64,000 bases of DNA from positions 1 to 64,000 of the forward strand of contig NZ_JBEQZJ010000008.1 in NCBI RefSeq assembly GCF_045223415.1, read 5' to 3'. The notes below the pieces were generated by a model. It was given only the letters and a program-made list of their open reading frames with translations, did no database searches and was not told where the DNA came from. The position numbers and the translations under genes are program-made. This DNA is from Hoskinsella mucinilytica. GTDB lineage: Bacteria > Bacillota_I > Bacilli_A > Erysipelotrichales > Erysipelotrichaceae. Of this stretch, positions 36,230 through 46,300 are shown piece by piece; position 1 is the stretch's first letter; every line of letters starts with the position of its first letter.

Positions 36230-36991
36230 TTACCTCTCTTTTCTCTTTCTTTTCTTAGCTTCGGTGTGTTTTATATCCGCATGCTGTAATTGCTTTGCTT
36301 TTTCTTTCTGTGGTTCTGCTAATTTCTGTTCCTGTTTTTTCTTGATTTCTGCCAATTCTTTTTTCACGCTTGGCTTTGGAAGTTTAAAAGGTTCCCCCTC
36401 GATTTGTTTTGAGATAGGCTCGGATGGACGGGAGTTCTCCATCTTCGCCACCTTGGGGTTTACTGAAGCTTCTTCCTTCTGCAAAGGTTTCGTAAATATC
36501 TGTTCCATTACCTTTTCATTCTCTGACTTTTCCGGTTTTTCCTGTTCTAGAACATCCCTTTGTTTTTTGATACTGCGTGTTTTTTCAATGTCCGCCTTGA
36601 TTTGAGCTGATTGGCTGACATCCGATAACTTAAAGCGATCCACGATGCGATCTACTCTGCTGGCATCTTCCTGTTTGACCATGACATCTACCATGCCATC
36701 TTCTGTACCTCGTCCATTACGTACAGCACAATACAAAATGCCATAACGTTTGGCTTCCTTTTTAAATTGATCAAAATCATCGACTTTGACCGTAAAGATC
36801 GTAAGTGGTCGTCCTGTTTTAATCAGATTTTCTAAACGTGTACGCCCTTTACTTTTTTTGTTGTCCTTTAAAATAGCATACAGCATGGTCGCAACTTCCT
36901 TCGCTGCTACGCCACTGATTTTTAAGGCAACTTCTGCACCATTCAAGCTCATCCTAATGACTTGTTCGGCTGCATCTCCTCCTGTGTTCAA
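36230..36991 (-). CDS. PcfB-like protein (DUF3801)
   Basis: 253 residues from TTG 36991, chosen because AAAGGAGGAG lies 7 bp upstream; an in-frame upstream start at 37021 lacks this. The N-terminal 130 residues match DUF3801/PcfB (GGDAAEQVIRMSLNGAEVALKISGVAAKEVATML, in part). The C-terminus is Lys/Glu-rich. PcfB-type proteins assist relaxase and coupling protein at oriT. It overlaps the relaxase end by 38 bp. Confidence 0.82.
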   Translation of the reverse strand: MNTGGDAAEQVIRMSLNGAEVALKISGVAAKEVATMLYAILKDNKKSKGRTRLENLIKTGRPLTIFTVKVDDFDQFKKEAKRYGILYCAVRNGRGTEDGMVDVMVKQEDASRVDRIVDRFKLSDVSQSAQIKADIEKTRSIKKQRDVLEQEKPEKSENEKVMEQIFTKPLQKEEASVNPKVAKMENSRPSEPISKQIEGEPFKLPKPSVKKELAEIKKKQEQKLAEPQKEKAKQLQHADIKHTEAKKRKRKER

Positions 36992-38360
36992 TTTGCGACT
37001 CCTCCTTTCTTTCATCGTCATGAACGACTTTCAGTTTTGCTTTTATTACTTCAGAACGCTTTGCGATATTTTCGCAGAGTACCACCTCCTTTCGTAAAAC
37101 ACCAATCTCAACAGTGAGGTTTTTGATCTTCTGTTTGAGCATGTTTTTGGTATCGTCATCATGCACACTGCGTAAACGATAGCGAAGATGCTTACGCTCA
37201 TCCACCAGCGATTTCATCATTTTCTCCTGCTTCGATTGGTATGAAAAAAGCTGTTGTGAAGTTTCAATCTTGTGAACACACAACAGCCTTGTTTCTTTAT
37301 TGATAGTTTCTAATTTTGCAAGATCTTCTCTCAATAAAAAATGAAGTCTTGCATTTGATACCTGCTTGTCTTTGGGAAGAATACCCAGTTTAAAACAATA
37401 ACTGAGATACAATCCTCTTAGACCTTTAAAACTGCGTTGTTTTTTTAGAGAACCATGGAACCTTAACACTGTCACTTTTTGCTTAGGTTTCTTATCTGCT
37501 AATTTACGATGATCGTTTGCAAGTATTCTTTTACAAATGGCATCATAGGTATATTCTTCGCCAAGATTACGTGCCAGCTTGATTCCACGTTCTTTCCCTT
37601 GAGGACGCACTGTTATATCTTTTCCTTGTTTGATCGTATAGCCTTTTTGTCTGAGCAAGTAAAAAAATTGCTTGTCTGTCATAGATTGTTGAATCACTTC
37701 ATCTACATCACTTTTAATGAGGTTCCGCCATGTCGGTCTGCCTTCCTGTTCTGCTTTCCACTCTCCATACTGTTTTGCTTTGCCACGTCGTGGGTTCTCT
37801 ATGACAGATAGACCATATTCTTTACAAATGCGATCGGAAGCCTTTCGCATTTGCATATAGGTCTTGGTACAATCGTTATAACGGTATCCATCCCTAAAAG
37901 AAACAGAATTCAGCACGAAATGATTGTGAATATGTTTTTGCTTATCAAGATGGGTTGCGACAATAACCTGAAAACGTTCGCCCCATAATTCATTGGCAAG
38001 TTTTATCCCAATCTCATGTGCAATCTTTGGAGTACCTTCATTTTCCGCAAATGATTGATAACCATGAAAGGCTACGATCCCATCTTCTTTTCCATAACGC
38101 TTTTTTACTGCAAGCATTTCTGTTCTTGCTGTATGGATTGAGCAGTTGATACCGGATACAAATCGCTCTGTTGTTACTTCTGAAAAAGTAGCTTCTTCTC
38201 TCATGGCATAGCCGATAACATCCTGTAATGCTTCTGTACCTTTATCATCTATATCCTGTTTCTCGTAAAAATCAGGATTCTTTGTCTTTTCCGGATTTTC
38301 CACATAGATCACAATCTTGCCAAGCCATCCCTTGACATCCCAAATTGATGTTGTTGCCAT
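36954..38360 (-). CDS. MobP-type relaxase
   Basis: 468 residues. The three-His metal motif is visible as THLDKQKHIHNHFVLNSV (about residue 145), and RYNDCTKTYMQMRKASD follows. An N-terminal Tyr region supplies the nicking residue. The C-terminal third is helical and coiled-coil rich. It nicks oriT and stays bound to the strand. It begins 1 bp before the mobC stop. Confidence 0.93.
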   Translation of the reverse strand: MATTSIWDVKGWLGKIVIYVENPEKTKNPDFYEKQDIDDKGTEALQDVIGYAMREEATFSEVTTERFVSGINCSIHTARTEMLAVKKRYGKEDGIVAFHGYQSFAENEGTPKIAHEIGIKLANELWGERFQVIVATHLDKQKHIHNHFVLNSVSFRDGYRYNDCTKTYMQMRKASDRICKEYGLSVIENPRRGKAKQYGEWKAEQEGRPTWRNLIKSDVDEVIQQSMTDKQFFYLLRQKGYTIKQGKDITVRPQGKERGIKLARNLGEEYTYDAICKRILANDHRKLADKKPKQKVTVLRFHGSLKKQRSFKGLRGLYLSYCFKLGILPKDKQVSNARLHFLLREDLAKLETINKETRLLCVHKIETSQQLFSYQSKQEKMMKSLVDERKHLRYRLRSVHDDDTKNMLKQKIKNLTVEIGVLRKEVVLCENIAKRSEVIKAKLKVVHDDERKEESQIEHRRRCSRTSH

Positions 38361-38361
38361 A

Positions 38362-38694
38362 TTAAAACTTCATTGACTTTGGCAAAATCACTGCTTCAGT
38401 TATTTTTGTAACTGCCTTTTCAAATTCTTTTACTGCTTGATCATATTGCTGTACATCAACGACGTTAAGCTGATGAGCCTTACGAGCGATTTGATTTAAG
38501 TTATTTCCCACAGCATGAAGTTCCTTCATCATGGCATAGTAATCTGCTGAAGGAGCTTCCACAGGCACAACACCGTTGATCAGATGACGAATATATGCCT
38601 CCTGTGATAACCCCGACTTCTTCACAAGATTTTTAAGATGTTGCTGTTCACGCCTATTCAATCTTGTAATTATTGCAATATTTCTTTTTCTCAT
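38362..38694 (-). CDS. mobC: MobC-like relaxosome protein
   Basis: 110 residues. An N-terminal ribbon-helix-helix-like segment (NIAIITRLNRREQQHLKNL) and the MobC pattern HAVGNNLNQIARKAHQL. It opens DNA at oriT for the relaxase. ATG 38694 follows GGAGGAAC. oriT is expected nearby, probably upstream. Confidence 0.88.
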   Translation of the reverse strand: MRKRNIAIITRLNRREQQHLKNLVKKSGLSQEAYIRHLINGVVPVEAPSADYYAMMKELHAVGNNLNQIARKAHQLNVVDVQQYDQAVKEFEKAVTKITEAVILPKSMKF

Positions 38695-38704
38695 AGTTCC
38701 TCCA

Positions 38705-38750
38705 TTCTATAAACAAAAGGAAGCTGACCTATCATCAAACTTCCCGCTGT
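38705..38750 (-). other. hairpin upstream of mobC
   Basis: GGAAG and CTTCC pair across about 16 nt in the short gap between mobC and the preceding gene. It may be part of oriT or a leader structure; the evidence is position only. Confidence 0.3.
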
Positions 38751-39086
38751 TTATCGTTCTCTATTTTGCTTTTTCATTTCTTTAACTGCAGATTCTACTT
38801 TGTAATCAACGATGTCACTGAGCATATCCATATAGGATATATCTGTTTTCATCCATTCTTGATAAAGTGCGTCAAGTGGATACTTCAAGGAAAGCATTGC
38901 TTTGGCTTCATCTGAAGATAGTGATTTTTCACTTAATGCCATTGCTAAATCCTCCTTAAAGACTTTCTCATAAGAATGCTCAATAATTTCAACAGGAGAT
39001 AACCCTTTAAGTTTTTCAATGAATGTATTGTATTCATTTTGAACTTTATCATTGAGCATTTCATTTAACATTTTACTTCTATCCAT
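38751..39086 (-). CDS. hypothetical protein of the mobilisation operon
   Basis: 111 residues from ATG 39086 (AAAGGAG upstream), acidic and helical, with no membrane segment and no recognised family. It is the third of three small genes between the operon promoter and mobC. Confidence 0.65.
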   Translation of the reverse strand: MDRSKMLNEMLNDKVQNEYNTFIEKLKGLSPVEIIEHSYEKVFKEDLAMALSEKSLSSDEAKAMLSLKYPLDALYQEWMKTDISYMDMLSDIVDYKVESAVKEMKKQNRER

Positions 39087-39154
39087 TTCTATCAACTCCT
39101 TTCATATAAAAAGCCACTCAGTAATTAAACCAAGTGGCTATGTAGACAATCATC

Positions 39155-39466
39155 TTATTTCATTATGTTAAAAAATGCAGTTGCATCTTTCATGCCATAT
39201 AGATAAAACATGAATCTCAACTCATATTCAAGCAGGCTTTGCAATTTTATATACCTTACTACGGTCTTTGCCTGTTCCGGTGTCATCGGCTCTGTCATTT
39301 GATCATTCAATAGAGTGGTCATAAAAGGTGTATCCAATATCGCCATTGACTCTTCATAATTGTTTTTATAATCCGAACTAATTTTCTTTAATGCACTCAT
39401 ACCTTGGCGATCTAAAGATTCAAAATGATAATGCAACATCTCATATATTTGCTCATATGCATTCAT
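39155..39466 (-). CDS. hypothetical protein of the mobilisation operon
   Basis: 103 residues, helical. Its pattern (a Y-H-x-L-E-like start, then EQAKTVVRYIKLQSLLEYELRFMFYLYG) resembles the 116-residue protein just upstream, which has DDEHKAMIHYLELESRIEDMKRYAIYLCG. The two look like diverged tandem paralogues. ATG overlaps the previous stop by 4 bp. Function unknown. Confidence 0.65.
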   Translation of the reverse strand: MNAYEQIYEMLHYHFESLDRQGMSALKKISSDYKNNYEESMAILDTPFMTTLLNDQMTEPMTPEQAKTVVRYIKLQSLLEYELRFMFYLYGMKDATAFFNIMK

Positions 39467-39813
39467 AATTCATTCTCCAACACATGTTCACTCGCTATAG
39501 CAAAATTGTTCAACATCTGCAAATAGGTCGAGCAATCCAAATGACCGCATAGATAAATTGCATAACGCTTCATATCTTCTATTCGACTTTCTAATTCTAA
39601 ATAATGAATCATTGCTTTATGTTCATCGTCTGATAATTGCTTTGGTTTCTCATATTCAAGAAAATTTAACATATTGTGATATTTATCCATAATTTCGTTT
39701 CGTTCCATGATGAGGTGTTTATAATCATCATCACATTCTTCTAGATATTGTACCGCCCTCGTTAAAGCGTTCTCTAGTGTAACACTTTGAATACTATCTC
39801 TCGTTAACTCCAT
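39463..39813 (-). CDS. hypothetical protein, first gene of the mobilisation operon
   Basis: 116 residues, soluble and helical, probably paralogous to the next gene. ATG 39813 follows AGGAGGTTG. A clear promoter lies 29-57 bp upstream. No family recognised. Confidence 0.65.
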   Translation of the reverse strand: MELTRDSIQSVTLENALTRAVQYLEECDDDYKHLIMERNEIMDKYHNMLNFLEYEKPKQLSDDEHKAMIHYLELESRIEDMKRYAIYLCGHLDCSTYLQMLNNFAIASEHVLENEL

Positions 39814-39841
39814 AACATCAACCTCCTATTTATCTATATAC

Positions 39842-39884
39842 ACTATAAACAATATCGAGGAATTAGACAAATGTGCAAATTGTC
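39842..39884 (-). promoter_or_regulatory. promoter with overlapping inverted repeat for the mobilisation operon
   Basis: On the minus strand TTGTCT (39870-39865), a 17-bp spacer and TATAGT (39847-39842) precede the first gene. GACAA/TTGTC (39866-39884) forms an inverted repeat over the -35, a likely repressor site. Confidence 0.7.
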
Positions 39885-39970
39885 TTTCATTTAGTGCGTT
39901 AGAAGGTATGTCATATAAATTGCATCGATTAATTGCCTTGGTATAATTCACAACCTGTATGTTTAGAAAA

Positions 39971-39999
39971 AGAGATGGATTTCACTTCATACCATCCCT
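39971..39999 (-). terminator. terminator overlapping the end of the 41-residue gene
   Basis: On the minus strand AGGGATGG pairs with CCATCTCT (one G-T pair), followed by TTTT. The stop codon of the small gene lies in the loop. Confidence 0.65.
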
Positions 40000-40107
40000 T
40001 TTCTTAAATTCATCCCAAGATTCAAAAGTATCATCGCCAAACAAAAACCAAATAGTTTCAAAATGATTTATAAAGAAGTTTCTTATTTGTTTCCATAGGC
40101 TTCTCAC
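39982..40107 (-). CDS. 41-residue hypothetical protein
   Basis: GTG start at 40107 with AAAGAGGTGG upstream, ending TGA at 39982. The product (MRSLWKQIRNFFINHFETIW...) is basic-amphipathic at the N-terminus and acidic later (GDDTFESWDEF). A good ribosome site and a terminator at its end support it as a real gene. Function unknown. Confidence 0.55.
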   Translation of the reverse strand: MRSLWKQIRNFFINHFETIWFLFGDDTFESWDEFKKRDGMK

Positions 40108-40176
40108 GCTACCACCTCTTTATTTTTTTACACATGACTCCATTTTTAATCTTACCAAACACCGATAAACTGGGAT

Positions 40177-40416
40177 TTATCTTCTGATTTTTCCCTCGTC
40201 TGTACAATAATCTTTAACCCCGCAATATGGGCATTTTATTTTATGTTCCTTCATTAAATGTACTTCAAAAATCATTTGCGTCCATTTTGGGTGAAATTCT
40301 TTACCACAATTTTTACATTTAAAATTATGTTTACTCTGTACCGTTGCAATTATCAAACATATTATAATAGCAAAAATAATTACTCCGACTAAACAAATGA
40401 TAATAATATCTTCCAT
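40177..40416 (-). CDS. small membrane protein with zinc ribbon
   Basis: 79 residues. One N-terminal membrane helix (IIIICLVGVIIFAIIICLII) is followed by a CKNC...CPYC zinc-ribbon (about 35-65) with two His between. ATG 40416 follows GGAGGTAAT. Probably a membrane-tethered metal-binding or nucleic-acid-binding protein; function unknown. Confidence 0.7.
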   Translation of the reverse strand: MEDIIIICLVGVIIFAIIICLIIATVQSKHNFKCKNCGKEFHPKWTQMIFEVHLMKEHKIKCPYCGVKDYCTDEGKIRR

Positions 40417-40703
40417 TTTATTACCTCCACAAATTCTAATTTATATACTCATTTTAGCATAATTGAATATAGATTACTATGCTAAGAAAAGGGTGCTAGG
40501 GAATCATCCATAGAAAAAGGAGAAGGATAGTGGTTAAGGCTATCCATATCCAGTGCTTGCTGGTATAGTGCATTCTATTCTTAATACTTGTGTATCCATA
40601 TACGTATTTTGCTTTACTAGCTCAAAAGATTTATTATTCAAAGATAACTATAAACTGGGATTTTTATTATTTTTTCTGAAGATAAAATTACTATCTATAC
40701 AAA
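40417..40703. other. 287-bp gap between zinc-ribbon and KilA-N genes
   Basis: Contains a 25-codon minus-strand frame (40496-40573) for a single hydrophobic helix (HWIWIALTTILLLFLWMIP) without a clear ribosome site. It also holds a GGATAG...CTATCC hairpin (about 40524-40545) resembling one inside virD4 at about 34933-34952. Confidence 0.35.
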
Positions 40704-41513
40704 TCATTTATCTACTGTTAATACCTTTGATACTTCAATTCTTTTTTGCAATGATTCTAATTGTCTAACTGCACTTTTATTAAGTTTTTCTAGTCTTATT
40801 GATTGCGTTATTCCAGCTTCTATATATTCTGCATTTAACACTTCAAGATTTGCCAAAATCAATAATTGTTCAATTGTTGCATAATCTCTTATATTACCTT
40901 TTAGTTTCGGATTTTCATTTTTCCACTCACGAGCTGTTTTACCAAATAATGCTACATTTAACAAATCAGCTTCACTTGCATACACAACTTTTTTCTGATT
41001 ATCATTAAGGGTTGGAATAAGATTTTCTTTTATAGAGTCGGTATGCACTAAATAATTTATTTTGGTCAACTCTCGGCGTACATCCCAACCTAATCGCTTT
41101 TGTTCTTCCAATTTCAAACGCTGAAATTCTTTGATCAAATATAGTTTAAATTCCACCGAAATCCAAGATGCAAATTCATATGCAATATCAGATTGTGCAT
41201 ATGTTCCACCATATCTTCCTGCCGTTGCCTTTAAACCAATAGCGTTCGTTTTGGCACACCATTCTTTTACACTAATTTTATAACTGTTTAATCCTGCATT
41301 ACTTTTAATTATGGCGAATTCGCCATAATTAAAATCTGGATTATACATACTTTCCCATACACCTAAAAATTCAATTGTATTACGATTTCTTAACCAATCG
41401 GATATAAAAAATTCACCATCTTTCGATTTCAACATATCTGTAAGTGATATAAAATCCTTATTATCAATCGTTTTCACCGAGATTTCATTATCTAATACTT
41501 TTAATTTCTCCAT
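40704..41513 (-). CDS. KilA-N domain protein
   Basis: 269 residues from ATG 41513 (AAGGAG upstream). The KilA-N DNA-binding domain spans about 15-130: FISLTDMLKS, WLRNRNTIEFLGVWE, GLKATAGRYGGTYAQSDIAYEFASWIS. The C-terminal part is helical. KilA-N proteins are common on phages and mobile elements; the exact role is unknown. Confidence 0.85.
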   Translation of the reverse strand: MEKLKVLDNEISVKTIDNKDFISLTDMLKSKDGEFFISDWLRNRNTIEFLGVWESMYNPDFNYGEFAIIKSNAGLNSYKISVKEWCAKTNAIGLKATAGRYGGTYAQSDIAYEFASWISVEFKLYLIKEFQRLKLEEQKRLGWDVRRELTKINYLVHTDSIKENLIPTLNDNQKKVVYASEADLLNVALFGKTAREWKNENPKLKGNIRDYATIEQLLILANLEVLNAEYIEAGITQSIRLEKLNKSAVRQLESLQKRIEVSKVLTVDK

Positions 41514-41622
41514 AATTTTCTCCTTATTAGTACCTATTTTTTTACATTTATTATTGCACAAATAATCACTATCTCTCTTACTAAATCTATTATTGTATCT
41601 CCACAAATTCAAATTTATAATC

Positions 41623-41796
41623 TTACAATAAGCTCCCTTTTAATCCTTTTTTAAAAACTAAAACTGCTCTTTGTGTGCCTAAAAATGACATAGTGATTAA
41701 ACGATAACCGCTCTTCTCCATTTCAGCTATTTTCTGATCAATTTTATTTGTCACATTTCCTACAGAGATATCATCTACTAATTCAGTTTTATACAT
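41623..41796 (-). CDS. 57-residue hypothetical protein
   Basis: From ATG 41796 with GTGAGG 8 bp upstream. The pattern (VTNKIDQKIAEMEKSGYRLITMSFLGTQRAVLVFKK, in part) looks like a compact alpha/beta DUF4177-like domain. No membrane segment. Role unknown. Confidence 0.6.
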   Translation of the reverse strand: MYKTELVDDISVGNVTNKIDQKIAEMEKSGYRLITMSFLGTQRAVLVFKKGLKGSLL

Positions 41797-41906
41797 TCTT
41801 GTCACCTCACTTACAAATTCTAATTTTAACTACAGTCATATTAACATTGAATTTGATAAAGTACAATATATGAAAAAGAAAATTAAGGCTACAACAGAAA
41901 ATATCT

Positions 41907-42920
41907 TTATCCTTTTTCGTATTCCTTGAATTTCTCTTTTCTTGTTTTAGTTGGCTGTATTCCTAATCTAATACAAAGGTTATCATTCACATCCTTGTAA
42001 TGTTGTGGTGGTTCATCAAGGCAGATATAATTAGGCATTTTCACTTTCATATTTTCAATAATCAACTTTGTTGCCATTCTACCTGTCCTATCTAAATCTA
42101 AGTGAAATACAATCGTATTTACCTTAGGATGATCTTTTAGAAACTGTATCAATGCTAGGGGAATCTTGATTTCTTTTGTTTCATTTTGTGGAGCATATGC
42201 ACCAGTTAGTGCTAGAATATACTCCTGATTAAATTCTTTTTTATCAAGGATAAATAGGGTAGCCTGTGATAAAACATCAATAGGTGCTTCATTTACATGA
42301 ACGATTCTACAATCAGGATCTGCTGATTCAATACAAAAGCTGTATCGCTTATCACTTCCAGCTGCATCTCCTTTGAAATCACTGTTGATACCACGTAATG
42401 CAACATGACGTGCTTTCTGTGTTTCTTTATCATAACCAACAAAGGCAACATTTTTATAGGTCCTTTTCGTTTCCTTATTTTGATACTCACACTGATAAAT
42501 CAAATAATGTGCAATACAGTAATGAATTACCTCATATGCGATTCCTCTACCTAACAGGTAATCTAAAGTTTCCTGATTGCTTTTCGATGGTAAGGGACGC
42601 TGCAGCTTCTTGTCTTTTTCCTTTTCTGAATAAGGAACATATTTAAGTGCTTTTAACTCCATGTTGCCCGCAAGAATCTTTGCAGCTTCCAAAAAGGAAT
42701 AGTGATCTACTTTAATGAGAAAATCCAAAGCTGATTTTCCTCCTATTCCCATAGACTGCCAATGCCATAATCCATTAGATATATGCAAGCTGTCGTGATT
42801 TCTTATACAATACGTATCATGTGAGATCTTTTTCAATCGTTCAGGCTGATAGTTAGAAAGGTAAGTGAGTAAATCTACCTTTTTTATTTTTTCCAGTTCC
42901 GCTGGCTTGATATATGCCAT
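41907..42920 (-). CDS. DUF3991/Toprim-domain protein
   Basis: 337 residues from ATG 42920 (AAAGGAGCAG upstream). A zinc-free DUF3991-like N-terminus (DLLTYLSNYQPERLKKI, GIGGKSALDFLIKV) and a C-terminal Toprim-like region (NEAPIDVLS, then FHLDLDRTGRMA with its D-x-D) are visible. Such proteins are primase-like and accompany the giant helicase/methylase in these elements, probably aiding complementary-strand synthesis after transfer. Confidence 0.82.
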   Translation of the reverse strand: MAYIKPAELEKIKKVDLLTYLSNYQPERLKKISHDTYCIRNHDSLHISNGLWHWQSMGIGGKSALDFLIKVDHYSFLEAAKILAGNMELKALKYVPYSEKEKDKKLQRPLPSKSNQETLDYLLGRGIAYEVIHYCIAHYLIYQCEYQNKETKRTYKNVAFVGYDKETQKARHVALRGINSDFKGDAAGSDKRYSFCIESADPDCRIVHVNEAPIDVLSQATLFILDKKEFNQEYILALTGAYAPQNETKEIKIPLALIQFLKDHPKVNTIVFHLDLDRTGRMATKLIIENMKVKMPNYICLDEPPQHYKDVNDNLCIRLGIQPTKTRKEKFKEYEKG

Positions 42921-42987
42921 AACCTCTGCTCCTTTCAAATGAAAAGAGAACCATATTTCAGGCTCTCCTAACATTTCAATCATTTTA

Positions 42988-43329
42988 TTAATCATATAAA
43001 CCAATCATTTGCAACCATCTCATACAATCATGATAACCTAATTTGTAGATTTCTAACTGTTCATAATTATCCATCATTCGTACAACACTAAAAAATTCCT
43101 GTAAGGCTTTCATATCTTCTCTTGAATATGTTTCCTTTTCCAATTCAGTATCATCACTCAGTGAAGATATAAACGGATAGTCCTCTTCTAATTTATCTTT
43201 TCTTTTTTTCAGTTCTCGATACTTATCTGATAGATTACATAATTTTTTTGTAGGTACATCATACATTCTTGTAACAAATGGACTACGCAATGTGATATAC
43301 TCATCATCCCATAAATCAATAAATTTCAT
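42988..43329 (-). CDS. hypothetical protein between Toprim and helicase genes
   Basis: 113 residues from ATG 43329 (AAAGGAGGAGC upstream). Helical, charged, no membrane segment, no recognised family. It lies 67 bp before the Toprim gene and 65 bp after the giant gene, clearly in one operon. Confidence 0.65.
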   Translation of the reverse strand: MKFIDLWDDEYITLRSPFVTRMYDVPTKKLCNLSDKYRELKKRKDKLEEDYPFISSLSDDTELEKETYSREDMKALQEFFSVVRMMDNYEQLEIYKLGYHDCMRWLQMIGLYD

Positions 43330-43394
43330 AAGCTCCTCCTTTCCCACTTTTATTATAGAAATGGATAGCCATATTCGCAAATGTACGATGAGCG

Positions 43395-46300
43395 TTATCT
43401 TTCTCTTTGTCTTGATCTTCGATTTGTTTCCCTGTCATCAACTGTATCAATTTCATTCTCATCAATAATCGAAGGCTCTTTTTCATCAAGTTTCAATTCG
43501 ATGGTCAGTTTCGCAAGCCTTTTGCTTTTCTCCTGTAATTTATCTTCATGCTCAAATGGTTTATTTACCTCTATTTTAGCTGTTTCCAGTTGTGATTGAA
43601 CCAAAGATAAGGTTGTTTCTGCTTTCTCTTTGATTTTCTCAATACCATTCAGTGCGTTATTGATCCTTGTAAGATTTCCGGATTTATCGCTTCCTAACGA
43701 AATTGTATATTCCCATCCATGTTCTAATGTGAGCATATATTCAGCATTAAATTGATTAAAAGAAACTTTCATATCGAATCCTCGATAATTGCCAATCAAT
43801 ACAGGTTCTGAGGATGTGTGTTTTCTACAAAGTAAAAGCAGCATGTTGCCTGCTTCTGCTTTGTCCTGATAATGAACACCACCTAATTCCATACCAATAA
43901 ACTCCTCTCCATCTAAAAGGGGATGCTGATCTCTTATCAAAATATCTTTTTGAGTTAATTGAATGATTTCTTTATTCAATGCAATCTGTTTGGGATACGT
44001 TTTTAAAATACTGTCTTGTAATTCATAGATTTGATTTTGATAACTGGCTTTCAACGTATTCAGCTTATTGACTTCCATCTCCAGATTGCAACGTTCCATA
44101 ATTTTAGGATCACCACAGGCAATCGCCTTGATTGCAGCATACTCCATAACTGCATCATCAATTTCCTCCATGGATCTTTGCGGTGTTTTCCCTGTCAGTA
44201 CCTGTGAGATAAACTGCTGTTTCTTTTCTATGGTCTGATACAAATAGGCATCGAATGTTCCTTCGGTCACATATCGGATGACATGCACAGTTTCATTGAT
44301 ATTGCCTTGTCGGATTCCTCGTCCACGCCGTTGCTCTAGATCTCTTGGTCGCCATGGACAATCAAGATCATGCAAAGCAACAATCAAATCCTGCACATTC
44401 GTGCCGGCACCCATCTTGCTGGTACTCCCAAGTAAGATACGTACAGATCCTTGACGTGTTTTCGCAAACAATTCTTTTCGTTGAATATCTGTTTTAGCAT
44501 CGTGGATAAACGCAATTTCATTGGATGGTATGCCTTTTTTTACCAGTTTCTTTTTGACTTCTTCATAGACATTATTGAATACTGACACATCATTTGAATC
44601 TGCTATGACATCATCATTGATATTTTTAGAATCTGCTGTTGGTGTAGATAAATCGCAAAACAACAACTGAGTGCCTTTGATATCTGCTGAATCTTCCCAT
44701 AGTTTGTATACCTGCTCAATACAAGCATTGACCTTGCTTCCTTCATGTTCCGGTAATAATGGATTCATTAAGCGTTGATCTAATGCCAGTTTTCTTCCAT
44801 CCGATGTAATCTTCAGCATGTTGTCCTCATATGGCTTTACTTCACGATTTCTTATTTTCTCTGCTCGTTCTCCCAGTGATTTTATCATCTTCTCCTGTTC
44901 ATCACTGGCGGGAACAGATATAATATCGAATTGTACTTTGGGTACTGGTAGATTCAACATTTCCGGTGTCTGTATGTCTGCGACCTCACGAAACATGGTC
45001 ATAAGTTCAGGCAAGTTATAAAATTTAGAGAATCGTGTTTTCATCTTAAAACCTTTTCCATCTGGCGATAGTTCCATAGCAGTAACGGTTTCTCCAAATG
45101 TAGATGCCCACGCATCGAAGGATTCAAGTTCATTTTTTTTCAACACATCATATTGAAGATATCTTTGCATCGTATACAATTCTGCCATGCTGTTTGATAT
45201 CGCAGTTCCCGTTGCGAAAACAACACCACGATATCCTGTAAGTTCATTTAAATACTGTGTTTTCATGAATAGATCAGAAGCACGCTGAGAATCAGTCTGT
45301 GATATCCCTGATACATTTCGCATTTTGCTGTAAAGAAATAAGTTCTTGAACAGATCCGCTTCATCTACAAACAGCATATCAATGCCCAATTGTTCAAAAC
45401 AAAGAATATCATCCTTTTTGGTAGAATCATTGAGCTTATCCAATTTGCTTGAAAGTTGATACTTCATTTTTTCTAACTGTTTGATTGTGAAACGTTCTCC
45501 ATCACTTTCTTTTAACATTTTAATATTATTAGAAATCTCTTCTACCTGATTTCTAATTTGGATTCGTTGCCGCTCTGCTGAAATCGGCATTTTGATAAAT
45601 TGGCTATGTGTGATGATGACGCCATCCCAATCTCCGGCAGCAATACGTGCAAAGAACTTATGGCGATTTGCTTTGGATAACGTATCGGTTGTTGCCACCA
45701 AAACATTTGCACTAGGATATAAACGATAAAAATCCGATGCAAAATCACCGATGATGTTATTCGGCACTACATATAACGGTTTACTGCAAAAGCCAAGTCG
45801 TTTACTTTCCATCCCTGCAGCGATCATTTCAAATGTCTTTCCTGCACCTACGGAATGAGCCAATAGGGTATTCCCGCCATAGAGGATACGGGCAATGGCA
45901 TCTACCTGATGCTTTCGAAGAGTAATATCAGGATTCATACCGATGAATGATAAGTGACTTCCATCATAGGTCCGATTTCTAATAGAATTAAATCTCTCAT
46001 TATAAATCGTACATAATTGTTCTCTTCGTTCAGGATCTTTCCATATCCAATTACTGAATTCTGATTTTATCAAATCCTGTTTATCTTGTGCGATAGCAGT
46101 TTCCTTTTTATTCAATACACGTACTTCTTTTCCGTTTTCATCAGTAGTCTTATCAAACACTTTAACATCTCTTAGATTCAGCGTATTCTCAATAATTTTA
46201 TAGGCATTGACACGATGTGTTCCAAAGCTTTTCGTCGCTTTTACACCACAATCAAGCGATTTTCTCGTTACATTCCATTCTTGTGTGCTTGTCACAAATT

